A DNA stretch of 64,000 nt from Catenaria anguillulae PL171 (lineage: Eukaryota; Blastocladiomycota; Blastocladiomycetes; Blastocladiales; Catenariaceae). The DNA is taken from assembly GCA_002102555.1 (NCBI GenBank), contig MCFL01000004.1, forward strand, positions 124,001 to 188,000, written 5' to 3'. Below are positions 10,008-22,500 of this stretch, piece by piece (position 1 is the stretch's first letter; each line of letters opens with the position of its first letter). A model generated the notes under the pieces. The model was not told the origin of the DNA and ran no database searches. It saw only the letters and a program-made list of their open reading frames with translations. The translations under genes and the position numbers were made by a program.

Positions 10008-10035
10008 GCCGGGCAAAGCCGGCGGGTCGCGCTAG
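10008..10035 (+). mobile_element. Helitron 3' terminus: hairpin plus CTAG
   Basis: A GCCGG / GCAAAG loop / CCGGC hairpin at 10008-10023 is followed eight bases later by CTAG at 10032-10035 and then a T. This is the canonical Helitron 3' end (hairpin, CTRR, insertion before T). It lies 57 bases after the helicase stop in the right orientation, so helicase fragment and terminus belong together. Confidence 0.8.
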
Positions 10036-10189
10036 TATATATATATGCCAGATGGAAGCGCACATATATGGTGCATACTTGTGATTGGCCAGATGTGGCC
10101 AAAGTCGTGCGTCGTAGTTCAGCTCATCAAACTTAACATACATATGACGGGTGATCAGCGACAAAAGCCACATCGACTTCGAGAACACC

Positions 10190-10457
10190 AGGGGAACTAA
10201 GAGGATGGGGTGCGCGAAGCCTTGTCGGCGTAGTAGATCGCAGCAAGAAGAGATGGTTCCCGTTGCAATTTTGGGAAGGGTCGAGCCAGCTGCAAGAGAT
10301 TATCCGCCACGAGCGAGCTCATTGGTCGATGGTGAGCGTGTGATGAAAGCTTTTCCTTGCAAACCAACCTTGCCATAAATCACTTGGAAAGACGCGTCGA
10401 CGACCTGGGCTGCAACCGAAATCAGAGGAAAACGATGGTCCATGGTCGATCAGCGGC
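10190..10457 (+). repeat. Left 268-bp terminal inverted repeat of P-like element
   Basis: It begins AGGGGAACTAAGAGG. It matches the complement of 25795-26062 along its whole length with no indels. The one difference I see is A/G near 10452. Confidence 0.95.
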
Positions 10458-10572
10458 CTCCTGCTTCGATCCGTCGCCACACGGGACCGTGCCAAAAGAG
10501 ACCTGGCGTGAGACCTGCCGTGAGACACGCTGGAGACAGAGACATACACCGAAAAGACGACTACCACAGCGT

Positions 10573-13500
10573 ATGACCTCCTTGTCCGCCGCTACCATGA
10601 AACCCAGCGCCAGCCAGCCCTCGCCATTTGCACCACCATCAATGCGGCCCCAAGATCATCTTCACTTGACCATTGGCCAGTACCTCAACCAGGACCTGGT
10701 CCACGCCCATCAAGAGAATTTGAGGAAAACCATTCAAGCGTACCACGGTGAAGAAAATGTCGATCATTCTGACCATTTGCCTGACGATGACTCGGGTCTT
10801 TTCCGCCGCCTCGAGTTCCCTGAGGAGCACGTGCGGTATTGCGACATGGAGCCGCTCACGCTTGAAGTCGCAGAGGCGGGTCTATTCGAGGATTATCCCG
10901 AGGACGTTGAGGCAGCCCTGTGCAGCTTGTCGCTTGACCCCAAGGATCTTTTGGCTCAAATCGCCATGCATGCCAGTTTGTCGTCCGCCTCGTTTTCTTT
11001 TGTGGTGATCGGTTCCGCAACTCACGCTGTTTCTGAATATCCCAGCCGAACCTGTTATGTCGCCTCCATCCGAATCTCAAACTGTGGGCGTCGAGCAAAT
11101 GCAACAGCCAGGCGGATCAGGCCTAGGTATCAACACAACCAGCACAACCCGCCCAGCTAGCGCAAAACGTCCTGCTTCAACTGTGCCTGACCCATTGAAG
11201 CGCCACCGTCCAGCCGTGCCATCAACCGACTCGAAATTGATCTTGTACACCAACTTGTACAGGTTGCTGGACATACGGTCAGTTGTTCTCGCCGAAAATG
11301 CAAAGCTCAAGTTCGATTCCGATCCTGTTTATGCGCTTCTCCGCCTCGCTCTGGAATCGCTCGATGGCCTGCAGCTCGTCGCACTTCACGAGCTCCTTGT
11401 TGGAATCGTGTTGCTGTCACGTCTCGCGTCGTAACCCGCCAACGGGCACAAGAATGGTCATGAATGGGTCACGCGGGTCGTTTGTTCCCATTGGAGTTTC
11501 GATCAATGGTTCCTGGACGCAGCATTAGCAACCCGGCCATGGGTTTGGCGATTCGGTCTCGCCCTTATAAAGAGCGACGGCCCCCCCATTTTTCTCGCTC
11601 TTTACGACCGTTTCTGCCTTGCCCTGACAGTAAAGATTCACGTTGTCTTTTGCTGTATCCAGGTTCGTTCCCCGCTGCCTATTGGTTCTCGTGTATTGTT
11701 GTGTTCTCTCAGTCGCTGTTTGTCTCCCTTCTTCGTCTTTCTTGTCTCTCACACCGTCACTTGTTTACTGAGTTACCCGTTGGAGGCGGTCCGTTCCTCT
11801 GTTCTCGTCCTTGCAGCCTGTCCTTTCCTCCATGATGTTCTATTCGGTTCTCTGTCGTTTGTCGCTCTCTTACTGTTGTCCCAACCCAGTTGTTCTTGTT
11901 CTCTTCCTATCTTGTTCCTCAATTGCTTTTCGATTGCCCCACATTGTCATATTGCATCGATCATATACGACCGTTTCTGCCTTGCCCTGACAGTAAAGAT
12001 TCACGTTGTCTTTTGCTGTATCCAGGACTCGAGGCACAGGTCGGACTGACCGACCAACGAGAACACCCAACGCTACATTGGTGGAGAATCCGGGCATTCA
12101 TTCACCTCCCCGCTCGTCTCGCTCTTTGCTCTGCTCTGCCAACTTCCTCCTCTCGCTCACACTCTTCGGCCGACAAGACCGTCGGATTCGTTGTGGTGTT
12201 CTTGCCTCGAATTCACGCGCGAAGATTTTCCACGCGTTTCCTCCCTCTGACCGGTCACGTGCTCTTTCTCACGCTTGTTTCCCTGCACTGTGATCACACG
12301 CGCGATCAAGCTTCCCACGCCTCGTTCCCTCTTTCTCCCTTGGGTCTGTGTTGACGGCACGTGCTGTTGCATTGGACCACGGTTTGTATGGTAGCAGAGG
12401 GCTGCTGTATTGAACCTGTCTTGCTTTATTCCACTCTGAGGTTTGTGTTGGTGGCTGGGGCTGCTGCATTGAACCTCGATCTCAAGTCTGTGTTGGTGAC
12501 ATCGGGTCACTGCATTGGACTAGCGCTCGCGTGTGCAGGTTTTGTGTGGGACACTGTTACTGCATTGGACCAATCCAACGATCAGACATCTTCAAGACAT
12601 CAAACAGACACACCATGTCAGACACAAGCAGTCACGCTACCCAATCACCCCAATCAAGCGACAGAAAGGACGTGGTGAGTCCTGACGCCATCCATGGGGC
12701 TGTCTCGCAAAGCACGTCACTTGACTCCATCTCCGGCCGTTTCGCTGCTATGGCCCTCTCGTCCCCGGACTCGCCTCAAGTCCCAGCCCCTAATGCTGAA
12801 CGCACTCTCCACTTTGTCAACTCAACGGCGCCTGTCGCAATGGACCACCCCCGCGTCGTCAAAGGATGGCTTTCGCTTATTGGGAAGCACACCGAGCTCG
12901 CTGCCGCATGGGCCAACTTTGTTTCGTTCATGGACTATGCCGTGACTGAGGATACGGATTATGGTGGTCCAAACACCCTCGTCGACTTTGTCCAATACAT
13001 GCATGGCGAGGACCCGTTGCAGCACGCTAAGGCGATCAAGCTCACCTCTATGTTCTCAACTATTGCCGCTCCAAGCCACGCGCGCACGCCGCGCATTTCC
13101 TCGGCTCCCTTGGGAATGGCAGGCAAGCAAGATGGTTCAGCTGTCCAAGCAATCTCGCCGCCTATGATCGCGGATCGGTCGTCAACTCCAGACCCTTTGC
13201 GTCTGCTGCGGACTGGTGCCGCGAGACGCCTGTATGCCAAGTCAAGCCAACTGCTGGCAGGTTCAGAAGACGAACCAGTCGATGCTGCTAAAGATGTTCA
13301 AGCCAAAGAGTCCAAGATTGAATCACTGGTTGGGTCTGTTGCGTCTTCTTCGCCTGCTTCACCAGTCATGCATGCAAGTGCGGCCGCAGCGCCTACTTCG
13401 CTCAAACCCGCTGCGACTTTGCCACTTATGCAACCATCGGCTCGATCGGAAGCTCACTCAGCTGCTTATTGGCCGGGAACGTCCCACCTGGGCGCGCACT

Positions 13501-16500
13501 CATTTGCTTCTCCTCACCCGCATTCGCCCGTTGATGTTTTCTTGGGATCACAAAACGCTCAAAAGGCCATTGGTACTTCTAGCCGCGCTGCAGACCAAAG
13601 CACTACTTCCGCAGGCACAACGCTGGAGGTCATGGCTTCGCCCAGTCTGGCCATCCAAAGCATCAACGTGCTGCCAGGTTTCGAAGACATTGACGAGCGT
13701 TATGTGCCATTGTCAACAAAGTACAAGGAGTGCATCGTGTTCAACCAATTCGAGTTCCCACGGGTGGACAAGCGTTTCATGGACTTTGTTCAGTACCACC
13801 TGGGATATGTCCTTGACCAAAACGTAGGGGAAAACCGTCCCAAGAACATGTATGACGAGGCCATCTTCGGGCAGCCCAAGTTCGACCCGCGCATTGAGCA
13901 CCCTCGTCGTTTTGGCCTCCGCGTACTCAAGTTAGCAAAACAACACAAACTTGTCCGTGACCCCGTTGTGGTCGGCGGCCTGCTACTCAGGTTGCTCGAA
14001 CAAAACCTCTTTGTCGATGTTACTTCCGTGATTACAACTCGCTCATTTGCAGACTTGCTTGCTTACATTGACGAAGCCTGCCGCAACGAAGAGGCTTTGG
14101 CGACGCGGGTCGATCGTGTCACAGTTCCAGTAGTGCGGACGCCAACGGAGTTCGAGCAACATCAACCTGGGAACGTCGTCTTCCGCTTGTGTCGCTTAGC
14201 GGGTGAAGCATTGGATGAGACCTGGTCAAGTGCTGAAGCGACAAAATTGACTTCGGTCCGACTTGGCGAGCTGATTCTGTCCAAGCTTTCCCCAACAGTT
14301 GCCGGGCGAGTCGTTCACTCTGTCATGCTGGGCGTACGTGGATCTGGCTCAGGACTTGGTCGTGACTACCATATCCCCCTGTCAGCCGTGGGAAAAGTGG
14401 TGTATGCACACCGCTTCGATTGCAAATTCTGGCTCGAGGCAAGTGTCCCGTTGTCAAGTTCATTCCTGCCGTTGACTCCACCGTCCCCACCCCTGTTCTC
14501 TTCCGGCGCGCCTCTCAAGTCCGTGGTGAATAAACCGTTGTTGCCCCTTGACTCCATTTCCACCCCCACGCTTTCATACTCTGCCCCTCGGTTTGCATTG
14601 GGTCTACCTGCCGTCGCTGCCTCAGAACTCGAGGCTTCACTTTCTGATTTCATGCGGCACGCTGAAGTAAGCATGGTCGGGCTGAAACGGCGAGGCTGTT
14701 TTTACTGCGGGGGCGAAAACCACCTGTTCCGGGACTGTGACAAGATCGACGAGGACATCAAGGCGGGTTTGGTGGACTTCCACAAGGACCACAATGGCAA
14801 GCGCTGGCTGGGCACTGGGCCTGCGTTGACCAAGGGGACTCCGTCTCGCTTCCCAACGTCCAAGGTCCCCATACGCGACCGAGTCTTGGCCCTCAAGGAA
14901 GCCCAGCAGTCGTCGGAACCAAAAAAATCCGACGTGAACGCGATTGACGGTGAGGACACGTGGAGGTTGGACTCATTTGGGACCGAAGTCATTGTGGATT
15001 GGTCGTCGATCGGACCGCTCTTTGAAGATGGTTGCAACCTCGCAGATCTCGATGCCGCGGATCCTAGTGAAAGAGACCGCTCCTCTTCGCGCGGCCGCCG
15101 GTTGCCTTCACCTGACCATACAATGCATGGACGTCACAGGACACGTGGGCGCTCGCCTCCTGCTCGCAAGTCAAACTCCCGCCAATTCCACCCAGCGATG
15201 CCGAAAACCCCCCCGGACGACTGGGACACTTACCGCCCCAACAATCAGCGTTCCCCTTCTTCCCCTCGTCCTCGTGGGCCTCGACCTGGGCCTCGCCCGC
15301 TGGCGCGACGGGTCTCATCAAGGTCTCGTTCGGTTGACCGCAGACGCCGCTCCCATTCTCGTTCACGCCGTTCTTCCTGTTCTCGGTCCCCACGCCCTTA
15401 CCGGGCTCGAACTCGCTCTCGCGAAAGGGATCGCCCTTCTCAATCTCAAGGCCAGCATCCCCTCTCCAATCCACCGAAGTCGCAACGGGTCCGGCCAGTG
15501 GATTTCATTGATCTCAACAACGAAACAAAGAAAGAAGTGCGCGACCTTCTGGATACCTTCCGAGGTGACATTATGCACGCTGTCCGCGTCCTAAACGCCG
15601 GCTTGATCCGCCTGAACTTTGGAGGCAAATGTCCCCTGACGCAAGACGATTGGACCAAGGTGGCATGTTTGCAGATGGCCGCGGCTGATGGGTCAGCGAG
15701 CCGCGCGGCCCGCTGGAAGAAAGGCGGTTACGTCCACAGCCGCCAGTACGAAAGGCTGCGGACAGCCATCGACGAGTTCATAGGCCTAATCCGTGCGCAC
15801 ATCGGTTCAAGCGTTGGATACATTGTGGCAGAGGCCCGAGGCGAGTATTTGTCACTGTCGAACGCCTCGCTGCCGTCGAGGCCGCCTCGGCCAACCCTAT
15901 TACCATCAACAAACGTCGTGGACGCTCTGACGGTGGGTCCGGCTCGCAAACGGCCTCGGATGGAAGTTGTTGACGGGGAACGGAAGATCAAGCGGTCTTG
16001 GCTCAAGGACTTGGGGAAAGCGTCAGCGCTGCGTTTGGCGTTCCGCTTGATGATGGCTGTCGTGAAGCCGGAGGACGGAGTTCGACTGTTTGATTTGGCG
16101 CGCTTGGGTAACCTCCGAAATGTTCTTCACCAAGTCGCATTGATGAATGACGGGGAGATTCGGGCAGCAATGAAGTCAGTCGGGTTCACAGACGGGGATG
16201 TTGACAAGGTCATTGGCAAGGTTGAGGCGCCGACAGATCGCCAGAAATTCACTCGCACCGTTCCTCCCCCCCTACGCCCTCAAGGTTTGCCGTTGGGCGA
16301 AATGCAGAGCACCCTGCGCAGCATGCTCTCGAGCGCACCCGCCCCACCACCCGCAATGGCCGTCCTTGTGCAAGATTTGATGTCCTCGGAGGGCAGTGCA
16401 CCAATCAACGAGGTGGAGCAGCAGGCAAAGGACCTTGTCTCCAAGCTCGAGCAAGATGACTCGTTGTGTTTGGCATTTGCTCGTCTCCTCCCTGCATGCG

Positions 16501-19500
16501 CTTCTCTTGTTGGTCGGATCTTATCGGCAATCGATGGTGATGAGTCAAGTCTTGCCGCCCTCCAGCTTGAATTTGGACCGCAAATTCCCTGTCCCCCAGC
16601 AATCCAAGAAGCTATGCGTGTAGCATCGTCGACCGTCGAAGTACCTGTGCAGATTGGCGGGCGTGTGGTCAGTGCGCTTGTCGACTCCGGATCGCAGGTA
16701 GGCTTGGTGAGCCGCTCTGTGTGCGAGACTGCTGGTTGGAAGATGCGGCCGATGCCGGAAGGGATGCGTTCTGTGCGGGTTGCAAATGGCTCTCTGGCTG
16801 GGTTGTTGGGTGCGGTGGCTATGCCGGTTACCATCCTGGGTGTTTGTCGTCATGCCATGTTTTTTGTCATGGACGGTTTATCGCGGGACATGATCATTGG
16901 GTTGAACGGGATCCAAGATTTCGGCATCGCGTTGCGGCCTGGCGAAAAGGGCATGTGGGTTGAGACAGCTCACGAGCGGGCATTCTTTGAGGATGATTCT
17001 CGTTTTGCGGGGCTGAGTTTGAACAGTGCCGCGGTTGACGAAGCGTTGCCGGATTCGCTGAAGGAAGACGAGTCTATCCCGGAGGGCTACTTCGCTGCGC
17101 TTGGTGTGGATTTTTGAACGGGGTGGTCAACGTTGGGCCTGAGTTGGCCGCCCCACCCAAACCGCCAGACCCTCACATACCCAGCGCATCAAGTGACCAA
17201 GGAGTGTGCCAGTTCTGTCATTGTATTAAACGACGCGGGCGGATTCGCTTTGTGTATTGTCGTGGGAAGCGTGGCAAGCGCCACTTCCGCCGCCGCCATC
17301 GTCGTAAGCGCCGTTTCGTTTGTTGTTCTCTCCACCGATTGTACCGATGTTCTTGTTTGACCGACAGCAAGTCTGGGTCAGCCACTGCTGAGGGTGGCGC
17401 ACCCGATGGCATGCCTGGTGTCAGCCCAGCGTCCGCATCGTGTTCTCTTCTGCCTTTTCCGTCATTCTATGAAGTTTATTCTGCACCCCGCTCAGATCGC
17501 AAGCGCCTCAAACGCATCCGTCGCCGCCTCATTCGCAAGTGGTTGGAAGAGCGCGCATGGGAAACCTTTTCAGCCTCCATTCCCAATGAGATGGACCCTT
17601 TGGTTGAGTCGCTGCTCAACGACCCGGAAAACGTCGCCATCTACTCCCTTCATGTCGTTGAACGGGATGGCCGGGTTGCCATTTTTGGGAGGGGAATGGA
17701 GACGTCGGGGACAATGATCTTGCAACAGGCGAGCCTCCTCCATTCGCCACAGCTCACGTTGAAACACCTCCTCCGACGTCTGAACTGCCCAATGGCGTCA
17801 ACGCTCTGCCAGACGGTTCATTTGCAGTGGACCTCACCGACGATTTCCTTGCTGCAACAGCACACGTTGATTGCTTTGCGGCTCACAAGCGTGTTGGCGT
17901 CAAGATTAACCCAGTGAATCGGAGCAGTGACGACGGGTTCGCCCCAATTCCAGCCCGCAAGCATGACTACCGGCCCGTCACGCCCATTGAACCGCCAGCC
18001 CGCCTTACTCCCGACCTGGAGCATCTCATTCACATTGGCCCGGATCTCTTGCCCACTGAACGCGCACAATTCTTAGACCTCTTACGCCGTTATGACCAGG
18101 TCCTTGCCTTCAATGACAATCATCTCGGAAGGCTCAAGTCATCTGTCGAGTTGCCAGTCAGGATACGCACAGCTCCCCATGAGCCATGGCAACAACGGAT
18201 GGGCCGGCTCAGCCGCGCAGAATACGACGCGGCGATCGCCATACTCAAAAAACGGATCGAGCAGGGTGTGCTCGAGTACTGTAGTGGTCCTTACTCTTCC
18301 CGTTGGTTCCTCGTGAGGAAGGCGTCGGGTGGTTTCCGGTTCATTCAGGATGTGCGGCCACTGAATGCGGTCACATTGCGTGATGCCAACGTTCCGCCCA
18401 TCATGGAGCACTTGGTTGAGCGCATCGCCGGCTTCCCATTGTACTCCACGCTTGACATGAAGAGCGGCTATGACCAAGTCCCACTCGACATTCGCTCACG
18501 CGATCTCACAGCTATCTGGACTCCACTCGGTCTGCTGAGGATGACGTGCCTCCCGCAGGGTTGGACCAATAGTGTGGCCGTCTATGACCGGATCATGTCT
18601 CGACTTCTCGCCCCTGTCCGCGGTGAATGCGCGGAGTCGTATCTCGATGATGTCTTCGTTTACGGCCCCAGTCGCTCACGCGATGAGGCGATTGGGACGG
18701 ATGGCATGCGGAACTATGTTCGGGCCCATCTTCACTCCCTGGAACGCGTGCTCAAGCTGATCCTTGACTCTGGCTTGACCATTGCAGTCGCAAAGCTACG
18801 AATTGCCGTCTCGTCTGCGGAGGTACTGGGCTCGATTGTGGATTACTATGGCCGTCGTCCTGCGCCAAAGCTGGTCGACAAGATTGTTGCTTGGGACCGT
18901 CCGGCCCGGCTGCGCGAGTTGCGTGGTTTCCTTGCACTTGTCTCGCAAATCCGAATGTATGTCCCGCAGCTCAGCACGAAACTCGACCCGTTGCTCGCAT
19001 TGATTCGCGGTCTCCCCCCGGCACCAAAGCCTACTGATTTCGTCTCTTGGACTCCCGAGGCTGAGAAGGCTTTCTTTGCGATCAAAGACCACGTCCGCAA
19101 GATTGGTCCACTGAGGTGTCCCGACCATGACCCTGAAGCGCGGCTGACGTTGTACACGGACGCGTCAGATGTGGGAATTGGAGTGGCATTGATGATCGAG
19201 GAAAAGGGCAAGTATCTCCCGGTGCGTTTCGAATCGGCTGTCCTCAATCCGACCCAGCGTGGGTACCATGCGGCCAAGCGAGAATTGCTCGCCATGCTGA
19301 TGGCTGTCAAGAAGCTTCATCACCTTGTCTTTGGGCGTCGTGTGCAACTTTGGTCTGACTCGGTGGCAGCGTGTGGCATGGTCAACAACCCGGCGTCGGC
19401 TCCAGACGCGACTTTGCTGAGATGGGTGGCTGTCATTCGTGGCTTTGTCGAGGAAGCCAAGCACGTCGCTCGGGCCAATAACCCCATTGCCGATGCACTG

Positions 19501-22500
19501 TCAAGGATGGAGACAATCGTGCCTGGGCGTGAGAAAGAGGTGGTGGTGGACGATTGCGACTTGGAGCGGTTTGTGGAGGAAAAACTTGACCGCCTTGCTC
19601 TCACGATCGACTTCCCAAACTGGCTCGTGACCAATGTGGGTTTCGAGGGGCCTTCACAAGTCCTTGACGAGCGACACCAGCAAATTCGTGACGTCCTTGC
19701 CAATCCGAGTAGCGAAGCCCACGATGACCTTCTGCACGAGTCAGAGGGTTACCTCCTTGTCTCCGGCCACCTGTATCGGCAAGAACCAGGGAGCGTTCCA
19801 CGCCTTGTCGTCGATTGCCCCACCCGCCGGGCACGGGTCATTCAGGATATCCACCATGAACTCGGCCATCGAGGACTCTCGGCAACGTACTCAACTATTC
19901 GCTCCCGCTACTTTTGGCGAAGCCTCCGCAAAGATGTTGTCGATGCTGTCCAACGTTGCGACATTTGCCAGCGCTTTTCGCGGTCTTTGGAGCTCTCTTG
20001 GCATGGCTCCCGCCCCGTCCCATGTGCGCCAATGGAGGAGATTGGGATCGACCACTTGAGCGTACAGGGCAAACAGTACTTACTCGTCGCCCGTTGCCAT
20101 TTTTCGAGCTGGGTCGAAGCCGAGGTTGTCCCGTCAACCGCCGCGGAATTCATCCCTCCTTTCTTGCTACGCCTTTTCCACCGCCATGGGGTACCTGCTC
20201 GGATTGTGGCCGACAACCAATGCGGGAGTCTGGAAACGGAAGCATGGGTTCAGCAAGCCGGGAGCAAGCTGGTACGGATCACGGCCGACAACCCCCAGGG
20301 GAACTCAGTGGTGGAGCGTGGTCACGCAGTGCTGTTGCAAATGCTCGCCCGCCTCGCTGAAGGCTCTGGCCGGCCGTGGATTGACTTCCTTGACCAAGCC
20401 CTTTGGGCGGACCGCATAGCCCCACGGGCCTCCACAGGTCATTCTCCCTTTTACCTCCTGTACGGGCGAGATGCACGGATGCTCTCTCAGCGCAGCGACC
20501 CACACATTGCAACGGTTTCGTCGGACGGAGCCCATTTGCCTCAGTCACTCGCACTCGCTCGGGCCGATGCAGCCGACCGCTTACGTGAATCTCGCCGCAA
20601 GCACCGTTCGCATAGGGATCCCAAGTCTCCAGCCATCTCACTGCGCCCAGGGGATCTGGTTCTCCGACGGGACCCAAAGTATGGCGTGAGCGGCGGGCAG
20701 AAATTGAGTGCTCCGTATGTCGGTCCATATGTCATCCTTCGCCAACTCAAAACGCATCGCGGCGGCCTACTACCTGTTTTCCGCCTTGGGGACCTTTCGA
20801 GTGGGCGGTTTGTGGGGAACTTCCATCGTCGACAGCTCCGCCGGTATCACACCACGAGTCAGGACGCTCGGGCGGTGGCGTTTCGGGTCATGCAAGCATT
20901 GTTGCAGAAAAAGATTGCTCGTCAGCGGTACCGTCCGAGGGCTGCCTTGGATACTGTCCGATTCCGATCGCAGCTGTGGCGTGACTTCCTTGCGGGCAGG
21001 GCGCCTGAGCCCCCGTCGTTTTTGACGTGAATGGAGTCCGATATGTGGAGGGGGATGGTGTCACGTCTCGCGTCGTAACCCGCCAACGGGCACAAGAATG
21101 GTCATGAATGGGTCACGCGGGTCGTTTGTTCCCATTGGAGTTTCGATCAATGGTTCCTGGACGCAGCATTAGCAACCCGGCCATGGGTTTGGCGATTCGG
21201 TCTCGCCCTTATAAAGAGCGACGGCCCCCCCATTTTTCTCGCTCTTTACGACCGTTTCTGCCTTGCCCTGACAGTAAAGATTCACGTTGTCTTTTGCTGT
21301 ATCCAGGTTCGTTCCCCGCTGCCTATTGGTTCTCGTGTATTGTTGTGTTCTCTCAGTCGCTGTTTGTCTCCCTTCTTCGTCTTTCTTGTCTCTCACACCG
21401 TCACTTGTTTACTGAGTTACCCGTTGGAGGCGGTCCGTTCCTCTGTTCTCGTCCTTGCAGCCTGTCCTTTCCTCCATGATGTTCTATTCGGTTCTCTGTC
21501 GTTTGTCGCTCTCTTACTGTTGTCCCAACCCAGTTGTTCTTGTTCTCTTCCTATCTTGTTCCTCAATTGCTTTTCGATTGCCCCACATTGTCATATTGCA
21601 TCGATCATATACGACCGTTTCTGCCTTGCCCTGACAGTAAAGATTCACGTTGTCTTTTGCTGTATCCAGGACTCGAGGCACAGGTCGGACTGACCGACCA
21701 ACGAGAACACCCAACGCTACAGTTGCCCATTCAGGTCAGATACTCTGACCAACTCACGATTCGCCGCCACATCCTTGCTTCTCTTCTATCTGAGCACAAA
21801 TCCATCGAGCGGCATCTCCACGTCGACCAGCTCCCAAACCAAGGGCGGGTCAAGGCGGTCATTCAAGCTGCAAATGCACAGGCTGCTGGTCGCATTTGGA
21901 TTCACCCATCTCAACCGCAGTTTTCTCCTCAAATCACGACTCCTTTTGGCCCCATCACCTCCAGTTTCATCGAGTCTGTGCACGAGTATCTGTGGCATCC
22001 CAATTCTTGGGCCGGCGTCCAGTACCCCAACATTTCCGCCATTGCTGATTCCATCCATGTTTTTTCCGTCACTGATTTATGCTCTGACTTCACTGCTCTG
22101 ACCAAAAAATACTTTTTCAAAGTGACAGTTCCTCGCCTGGCGTACTTGACGGGTTTCGTCTTGTCGGCCATATACAAGCGCGTGTACCAGTACAACAGCC
22201 AAGATCATGAATCATTTCGCTTGATTGTTGCGTCCATGTCGCTCACCAAGGACGAAGCAGCAGCCAAGAAGGACGACCCATTGTATGCCGAGATCACAGC
22301 TTTGAGCAAGGGCGGCCTCATCTACCCAAAGCCGTGTGCCGTTGCGTACTTGGTTTGGCTCGATTGCGCTATCACGGCTGTTTTGGATGCAGATGGCAAG
22401 GACAAGTTGCATGAACGGTCAATGTGGGCAAATCGACGGGTCATGGATTTGCTTGCATCAGTGCGTCATCGGCAGGCGTGGCAGGCATTTGTCCTTCAAG

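Larger units (their letters stand above)
11415..21721 (+). mobile_element. Ty3/Gypsy LTR retrotransposon, young, full length
   Basis: The element is 10,307 bp: a 663-bp LTR at each end beginning TGTCAC and ending CTACA, target duplication GTTGC (11410-11414 and 21722-21726), a polypurine tract before the 3' LTR, a leader of about 540 bp, Gag-protease, a connecting ORF and RT-RNase H-integrase. The order RT, RNase H, integrase places it in Ty3/Gypsy. The LTRs look identical, so insertion was very recent. Confidence 0.97.

Noticed and set aside
12078-12095. Naming the tRNA primer of the Gypsy element
   Set aside because: The sequence after the LTR starts TTGGTGG, but I could not match it with confidence to a specific tRNA 3' end.
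11464-12354. ORFs inside the LTRs and leader as genes
   Set aside because: They occur identically in both LTRs, show no domain and lie over promoter and leader sequence.
12531-12614. Extension of Gypsy Gag upstream to a GTG at 12531
   Set aside because: The ATG at 12615 has a good context, and the upstream part lies in the repeated leader modules.
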